Assembly (NCBI RefSeq): GCF_964355755.1
Contig: NC_092680.1
Location: 9,029,001-9,093,000, forward strand
DNA length: 64,000 bases
Source of the DNA: Antedon mediterranea
Taxonomy: Eukaryota > Echinodermata > Crinoidea > Comatulida > Antedonidae
Direction: 5' to 3'
Shown: positions 57,801 through 64,000 of the stretch, in pieces
Layout of the letters: the number at the start of each line of letters is the position of its first letter
How positions within the stretch are numbered: the first letter of the stretch is position 1
Notes under the pieces: model-generated
What the model saw: only the letters and a program-made list of their open reading frames with translations
Told to the model about the DNA's origin: nothing
Databases searched by the model: none
Program-made: the position numbers and the translations under genes

Positions 57801-60254
57801 TTGACGATAAGTCGTTCTGACGTCACGCTTTGGTGATGACGAATAGGTATTTGAATTGTAATTAATGAATCCTTATAGACGTTTTCAGTCATGTCTATCT
57901 TTATAATATCACTTATAAGTTCCTCGCCATCTTGTAGTGGTAGATGAACGGTATTTGACACATTTGTGACAGTAGTAACAGCATTATCCAAAGAGGTGGA
58001 AACAAAGCACAACAGTTGGTCGGTTTTGTCATCCATGAATCTGACAAAGATAAGGTGTAGTTAAGGACTTTTGCTAAAGATGCACTGTCTAATTAATTTT
58101 GAGTGATGTATCATGCTCCATATGACGAAATTTTCCAGTATCATAGACAAATTCTATCACTCAGCATCACATACAGGCTCGCATGTGAAACACGTGTGTT
58201 GCTTTATCGCAGAATCTGCCTATATTTGAAAACATAATAGTTGCATAATTCAATATTTTAGTTATTTACTTACCGTTGCACCTTTTCTTTTCGTTGTCTT
58301 CCTTTTAACGTATGACGTTCTTCTCTTAAGACTGGGTGTTGCGTTAAGATATCTACTATAGGTTTATTATGTACACGGCCTAATTTTCTAATTCTTCGAG
58401 ATGATGATGTTTCGACTTGGTTCCTTGTAGCTGACACTTGCTTGCTAATCATAACTTCAGTTGGTGTAGGAAGTTGGTTTACTGGTGGAAGCTAACAGAA
58501 AGTTGTATTAGTTGATTTACCTTCCAATTATAAGTAACCAATAATTGTAGTAATGTAATATTTATAATTGAGAGAGAATTCGTTTCTTCAGATATAATTG
58601 CTCATTTCTTAAATGCGACATGATCATGCTTCATGTAAAAGTATTTAGTGTTTGTGTAACTGTTTTAGTTAATCTTAACATTATATCATGTCATTTATAG
58701 CCTAAAACAATTGCTCAATGATGTAAATATATAGGCCAGAATAGCTTACTATTAGGCCTAAACTTGTTATCGTTACCTTCTTAGTACTAGATATACCGCC
58801 ATGACTTTTCACGATTTTAACTATTTCTTCCAGTATATTAGAAATTGACGTTCCAAATTGAGAGATTTGTAAAAGTTGTAAGTTTTGGTAACATCTTTGA
58901 AGTTCAGCAACCCATCCGTATATCTGCTTAAACTCTGTTTCCATGTTAACAACAATGATTGGTTTATTGTACAAACAACTATACCTACATACTTGAATAA
59001 ATATTGCAGTATCGACAATTAAATTATTTTTCTTTAAAAAATGCAACAAAATAGGAAATATGGTTACATTTAAGAAAAAAATATCTAGAAAAGCAATTGG
59101 TCATATTGTGTTAAACAACATACTATATACAGTTGATAAAACGAACATTAATTTGTGCTCTTTGACCTTTCTTAAGTGATTTAACAATGTTTATCTAATA
59201 ACGCGACGACGTATACCCACTTAAAGCACTGTATGAGACGACCCTCGGAGTACTTACGTATCCACAATTATAGATAATGAAGCTGTACTTAGCATAAATA
59301 ACAACACAAATTGAGTGTGTTATGTAATACAATGCTATTAACTATTTCTTACTTGTTTTGCAAACGTTATTTTCCATATTTATCTCAGATAGATACACGA
59401 TAACAGCTACAGCGTGTTTAACGCTATCTGACAAACTATCCAATATAAGATCTTCAGATACGTCGATGTCAGCTCGGACCGCAATTCCATGTTCCAACAA
59501 ATGATTCCATATTTTTTTAACATTCCTGAAAAATCAACAAAAAAAACGAAAAAAAAAATTGACTAAAAAATTCGAATTTCTTAGTCTATTTTTTCAGACC
59601 AAATTACCAGTAGAACATGATTGTACACTATACAATCTATCAACCTTCAACTGCTTCTGTAGTACGATGTACGACTCATTTGATTATGTCTGTTAATGTT
59701 ATTATAAACCAAAAGGAATAAATTAGTAACATCATCAATGTACGTAATTTATAAATGTATAAGTTTGAAAATATGACAAGTCAGTAAAGCGTTATGCTTT
59801 GAATTTACAAGTTGATGAATAAAAGAAATGGAAATATATCGTAAAGAAAGAAAATAACGTTCTGTGTAATATCACTTAAATATTCATTGATAAATAGATA
59901 GATAGACATATACTGTAACCTTTACCATATTGTTTATCATTGCAATAAAAGTGGGTTGCCCCCACAAAAGAGAAAAAAAAAACATTTTCAAATCTTTAAT
60001 TGATAATAATATTTTATATAATCTTTTAACCTCAGTCTATGTAATATCACTTAAATAATCATTGATAGACATATATACTGTAACCTTTACCATATTGTTT
60101 ATTATTGCAATAAAAGTGGGTTGCCCCCCCAAAAAAGAGAAAAAAAAGAAAGAAAATAAGTAATAAGATAAACTTACTTCTCATCAGAGTAATCGTATGT
60201 CATCAAAACATAACCGGTAGTTTTAAATCGACTATGCCTTGATGTTGGGTCCAT
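54815..60254 (-). CDS. TIR-ZU5-ZU5-UPA-Death protein (PIDD1-like with TIR), 10 exons, 795 aa
   Basis: Exons 5' to 3': 60254-60178, 59525-59353, 58991-58777, 58491-58274, 58040-57737, 57524-57342, 57077-56737, 56372-55865, 55465-55408, 55125-54815. All are GT..AG and the phases close exactly (2388 nt). Residues ~13-150 are a TIR domain (GYVLMTYDYSDE, VKHAVAVIVYLSEI, NKPIIVV, GWVAELQRC). 156-228 is a basic linker. ~229-350 and ~350-520 are two ZU5 domains (DDGTSWNTV; NGGSISSHTEPKVRLTF). ~525-675 is a UPA domain (YCGPPAPSRDV, EITFRFYKNVRVKEEF, ADSTWAPLVGFDISL). 695-785 is a Death domain (LGVEWTRLGIHLGLSNAQIQ, RSFEMLMQWC). This is the C-terminal architecture of PIDD1 with TIR replacing the leucine-rich repeats. 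It is probably a cytosolic innate-immune or death adaptor. The autocleavage HFS motifs are absent. An upstream coding exon cannot be excluded, since the frame is open to about 60321. Confidence 0.88.
55706..55727. repeat. (AAT)n microsatellite in an intron
   Basis: Seven consecutive AAT units in the 55466-55864 intron of the TIR/PIDD-like gene. Confidence 0.9.
59860..60145. repeat. Direct repeat of about 105 bp in intron 1
   Basis: TAATATCACTTAAATATTCA to GCAATAAAAGTGGGTTGCCC at about 59868-59960 recurs at about 60041-60127 with few changes. Both copies are followed by an A-rich run, which suggests two insertions of one element or a local duplication. Confidence 0.8.
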
Positions 60255-60319
60255 GCCTTTTACTTCTTTTGTTTTTGTGTTCAAAAAGCTTAATTCAAAA
60301 GACGGAAACAACAGGGTAT

Positions 60320-60970
60320 CTTATTTTGTTGAGATGAGGCACATTTGGTTAAGAAACAACACCTAGAAATACGTGTTTTCTCCCTTAACTCTTCCTCCGC
60401 CCAGACGAATTCAGGGTCCGCTCATAAGCTAATAAAAAAATTAAGCCATTATACTTATACCAGGGCTGAAATATTTTCATTTTCAACAAAAGTGTTATGT
60501 TTAATCTAAACATTGGAAAAACAACTTACCAACTTCCCTTGACCGCACCTTTAATCAAGTCACTATCAACTAACAATCTGATACCGTATAGTATGTTTAC
60601 GGTATGATTTAATCTGATTTTTACAAGTCAACCAATCAGTGAGTTTCACTTTCTTGATTAAATAGCTCGGAAAAACAAAAAATGAGACAATTATGATATA
60701 AGACATCAGATTCACGCATAATTCATAGTTGGTCGCAAAGTGATGAGCTTTTACGTTGATTAATTTTTTAGAACCGATAATCTCCATCCATATGCGATAT
60801 AAGGATAAAATAATATGTAATAATTAAAATGAGATTATAGATACTGTATTAACCTTTCAGTCGTAATCAATATTTTGACTAAAAAACTAGTCCTATACGA
60901 AGATTAAAATTAATGATTTTTACACCGTGCACTATATACCAAAATTATAACATTATTACAACTATCGTGT
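60320..60970. other. Upstream region of the TIR/PIDD-like gene
   Basis: It should include the 5' UTR and promoter, which I cannot delimit. A minus-strand frame at 60566-60787 (73 codons, one hydrophobic stretch) has no recognisable domain. Confidence 0.35.
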
Positions 60971-61090
60971 TTTTAGTCGCGTGGAAGCGACTCTATAGTT
61001 CACTATGTCGGTCGGTCGGTCTGTCTGTCTGTCTGTCTGTCGGTCTGTCTGTCGGTCTGTCTGTCTGTCTGTCTGTCGGTCCGGTATCAC
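60971..61090. repeat. GTCGCGTG-bounded element, copy 3
   Basis: TTTTAGTCGCGTGGAAGCGA, CTATAGTTCACTATGTCGGT, then about 80 bases of GTCGGTCT/GTCTGTCT repeats ending CCGGTATCACTATGCG. The following 61110-61610 is a separate segment closely similar to 25750-26290. Confidence 0.8.
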
Positions 61091-61109
61091 TATGCGTTTT
61101 ATCGCTTTC

Positions 61110-61610
61110 TGACCTTATCTTGATATCAGTTTAATCTAGCTAGGTCAATTTTTCACAGTATATTCCTTATGGCCAGGAATCAATGTGGTTATGTTTTGAC
61201 GGTGCGCAATAAAAAATTACGCGGTCTACGCACGATTTAACGAAATCACGTTTGTAATCATATCTTCACAACCATGAATCACAATTAAATAAAATTTGGT
61301 ACTCATAAATTTCAGGGCATAAATCATCATATGGCAATACAATTACGTGCGTAGCGCATGTAACGCATGCGTACGCGCGCTTAACATTTTCAAAATTTAT
61401 TTTCGATGAAATAAGAGTACATTTCAGGCAATTTTAAGCGTTTACAAAATTGCCATGAGTGCGCATATTTTTGCGCGCGCACTGCGCGTTAAATGTTATT
61501 GCGCACTCTTTTTGCCCGATTTCTGTTTTCTTGACTTACTTTTCAACTCGAAATTACGTTATACGAGCACGTCGAAAGTGACAGGCTACGCACGTGTAAA
61601 TTTAAAAAAA
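61110..61610. repeat. Dispersed repeat shared with 25750-26290
   Basis: Over about 500 bases it matches the internal part of the element at 25662-27060 (GGCCAGGAATCAATGTGGTT, ATTACGTGCGTAGCGCAT, ACGAGCACGTC), with substitutions throughout. It is rich in CG-containing words such as GCGCGC, unlike its surroundings. Confidence 0.8.
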
Positions 61611-61663
61611 ATAAATGTTTTTAAACATTTCAACATTTTTAAACATGTTCAGTAATTTCGGTC

Positions 61664-61785
61664 AGTATAGTTCACTATGTCGGTCGGTCTCTCTGTCTGT
61701 CGGTCTGTCTGTCGGTCTGTCTGTCGGTCTGTCTGTCGGTCCGGTATCACTATGCATTGTAGCACGCGACTTAATGGCTGTTGGC
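61664..61785. repeat. GTCGCGTG-bounded element, copy 4
   Basis: TATAGTTCACTATGTCGGTC, a GTCGGTCT repeat block, then CCGGTATCACTATGCATTGT and AGCACGCGACTTAATGGCTG: the reverse complement of copy 1 at 4738. Confidence 0.8.
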
Positions 61786-61789
61786 CTTG

Positions 61790-63360
61790 TTTAAATATAG
61801 GCACATTTCTGCAATATACTGTTGTATAAGAAAAACAGTATATTATTCTGTTTGGAACATCCTTTCTATACGTTAGTAAATCTTGGACCAGAGAAAGGTG
61901 GTTGGTTGGTTGGTTAAATGCGTTGCTTCCGATCCACAACAGAATTTAGTGTTCAAAAGAAAATGACATTGTAAATGTGTTGAAGACTTTAGATCGCTAC
62001 CGTACTGAAGTAGCGGGAGACATAATTTCAATTGAAAAAATGGTGAAAATATGAAATATATTATTTATTGCTTAGTGTAGGTGTGATAGGTTTTTTTTTA
62101 TTAGGCATTAAATAATAACGTAAGGATGTGTATCAGTGCTTGAATCAACACGACTCAGTCGTTCATCATCTAAACGTTGTCTAGTTTCAAATACACTCGC
62201 GCGCGTCATACTGACCAATACCTTAAGAGGAGACGGTTAAATAAACTAAGCGTAAATTAACTCATTGATGGTTTCTTTCAAGATCTATACACCGTATAAT
62301 CATAATTGTGACGTCACAATGGCTTGCTTCCTACTCCTTAAATTAAAAAAGTACAATAACGGCTTTGTAGCATTGCATCTGCAGCAATATACATTGCAAT
62401 AATCACCTTGTTTAAGCAACACAACCGACACCAATCCCTAAGCAGACGAATATGAGGTAAGTGATGTTTATAGGCCTACTGGAGTGCCATCAGAAATATA
62501 TATATAAAGCCCTACATATAATATTTGTTTATGGTTTAATACGCCTGATAAATGATACCCAAGTTCCATAAAGATGGCTCAATTGCCGAGTTAGATTTGT
62601 TATGTCTTGGGTTCGTGCTTCCATGGAACACGGAGAATGAAGATGATAATAATTCGTTCTCAATCTTAATGAAACATTATATTATTGTTTATTATTATTA
62701 TTATATTAATTGGTTTTGATATTATTAGGTAAGGTCTATAATCACTTAATGTAATTTGCTTCATAAATGAGTGGAAGTATATAAACACCCTTATTATTTT
62801 TTTTTTCAATAGAAAGTGCACTGTCTCGCACCACCAAACATTTATGATATGGAAAAAATTATGAACAGATACTTTGTCACATTATATTAAAACCACATTA
62901 TAATGCTATTTCCCCCACCCCCAATCTCCCCTAAAAATTAAGACAGCCATGGACTCCTCCATTTATTCAATGGGTTCACAATTAGAAATGAATCGGAAAT
63001 AACTTTTCATCGCAGTGTAGTCTTTAATTACTAATCTCGTTTATAAAATACAAAATCAATTAGTAGATTCATACAATTTGTTATTGCTAGCTGTTGTTAT
63101 TTAACAACTGCAAATTGAATTTAACGTAGGTAAACAATATAGGCCTAGCGATAGTTAGTTGCCAGTTCCATTTATCTGTGTAACGTAACGTTTTGCCAAC
63201 ACACACCGCGACACACGGCGGCATGCGATGTTCTGCGGACCATACAAAAGGTCCTGGAAAGGGGCGTAAATAGTAAGGCTAGGCCTAGCCTACGGATATA
63301 AGACTCTAAATAACTACTACCACTTCATAGATGAGGTAGTGATTTAAATGTAGTAGCCGA
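61790..63360. other. No gene seen; one isolated splice-donor-like site
   Basis: GAATATGAG|GTAAGTGATG at about 62450-62468 could be the end of a 5' exon of a gene to the right, but nothing else supports it. The rest is AT-rich with TAGGCCTA words. Confidence 0.3.
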
Positions 63361-63370
63361 AATAGTCTTA

Positions 63371-64000
63371 ATGCCAAGAGAGAGGCGACCTCCTAAACGG
63401 TTTAGAAGTAAGTTTTAATAATGTATTATGCAATACAACTTCTCCCCAAAACTGCAGAAACTTGCTTGTTGTTGGGGGACGTCGTTTGTATTTGACATCG
63501 GGCGGCCCTGGAGGTAGTGCAGGCCCTATAAAAGACTTAAGAGGCCTAGGCATAAGGGGAGCATAAGTTGGCATGGATTCTGTACTGGCTGGTCGTAGAG
63601 TAGGCTAGGTCTAGGTTTTTACTTTCTTAAGAATAAGGATAATCTTAAGTCTAAGATTAATGCAACTAAGAAGAATATGTAGGTAGGCTAGCCTAGAAGA
63701 GCCTGTTTCAATTAATCTAAAAATTGATATCAATAATAATTTATTGTTTATTATTTCATTAATTAAAAAAATTAATTAGAATTATTAGACCTAATAGAGG
63801 TAGTCCCAGGAGTATTACATTTTTAGTCATCGGTTAGCAGATGAGACTAAACTGTTCCAGGGAGGTGCTGTAATATTTTTATACCTCCCTGTGTAAACTG
63901 TCCACTATTTTGTATGCATTTGTTTGTTTGCTTTATATATATGTATCAAACATTTTTGATTGTGGTACTTCCTTGTTTTTTTTTTACAGCTTCCACTGAC
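63371..64000 (+). CDS. Possible 5' coding exons of a gene running off the window
   Basis: ATG at 63371 opens 37 coding bases (MPRERRPPKRFR) that end in a consensus donor A|GTAAGTTTT after 63407. At the right edge a strong polypyrimidine tract and CAG (63987-63989) precede CTTCCACTGAC. Joining them keeps an open frame (TSTD). The first exon is basic. No family can be named from 16 residues; chance is a real alternative. Confidence 0.3.

Noticed and set aside
60566-60787. 73-codon minus-strand frame upstream of the TIR exon as a possible signal peptide or first exon
   Set aside because: No donor in a fitting phase is evident and the TIR exon has its own ATG with a G at +4; kept only as a note.

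Overview
The window is animal nuclear DNA, AT-rich, with long introns with GT..AG ends, poly(A) signals, MITEs, LINE fragments and minisatellites. Gene structures, a zinc-finger mitochondrial ClpX, a perilipin and a TIR/PIDD-like immune gene, plus a very frequent dispersed TAGGCCTA-type motif, suggest an invertebrate deuterostome, most likely an echinoderm. The species cannot be fixed from the sequence alone. Four protein-coding genes can be assembled exon by exon, and three of them close exactly in phase from start to stop.

Layout. 1-18.4 kb holds no convincing gene. It contains LINE 3' ends, a MITE with a LINE tail inside it, a large 106-bp satellite (6.75-9.48 kb) that returns in inverted orientation at 11.04-11.57 kb around an 87-bp minisatellite, and two more minisatellite families at 15.3-17.5 kb. 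18.5-24.9 kb (+) is a perilipin gene with alternative 3' ends. 28.8-36.5 kb (-) is the complete 10-exon gene for mitochondrial ClpX (598 aa). 37-45 kb is a mosaic of nested DNA transposons, including a Mutator-like element with a 9-bp target duplication and arrays of the palindrome ATTGCGCAAT. 45.3-52.2 kb (+) is the 3' part of a divergent aquaglyceroporin gene whose introns are nearly filled by MITEs, tRNA-Val-like sequences, foldback elements and a LINE. 52.6-53.9 kb is a second LINE reverse transcriptase. 54.8-60.3 kb (-) is a complete 10-exon gene for a 795-residue protein with the order TIR, basic linker, ZU5, ZU5, UPA, Death. 60.9-64 kb is repeats plus a possible first coding exon of a further gene running off the right edge.

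Functions. ClpX (mitochondrial protein unfolding) and perilipin (lipid droplet coat) are housekeeping or metabolic genes and are not functionally linked. The aquaporin-like protein has altered both signature NPA boxes and the pore arginine. The most unusual item is the TIR-ZU5-ZU5-UPA-Death gene: it looks like the C-terminal two thirds of PIDD1 with a TIR domain where PIDD1 has leucine-rich repeats, and it lacks the HFS autoproteolysis motifs at both expected places. This suggests a non-cleaving innate-immune adaptor.
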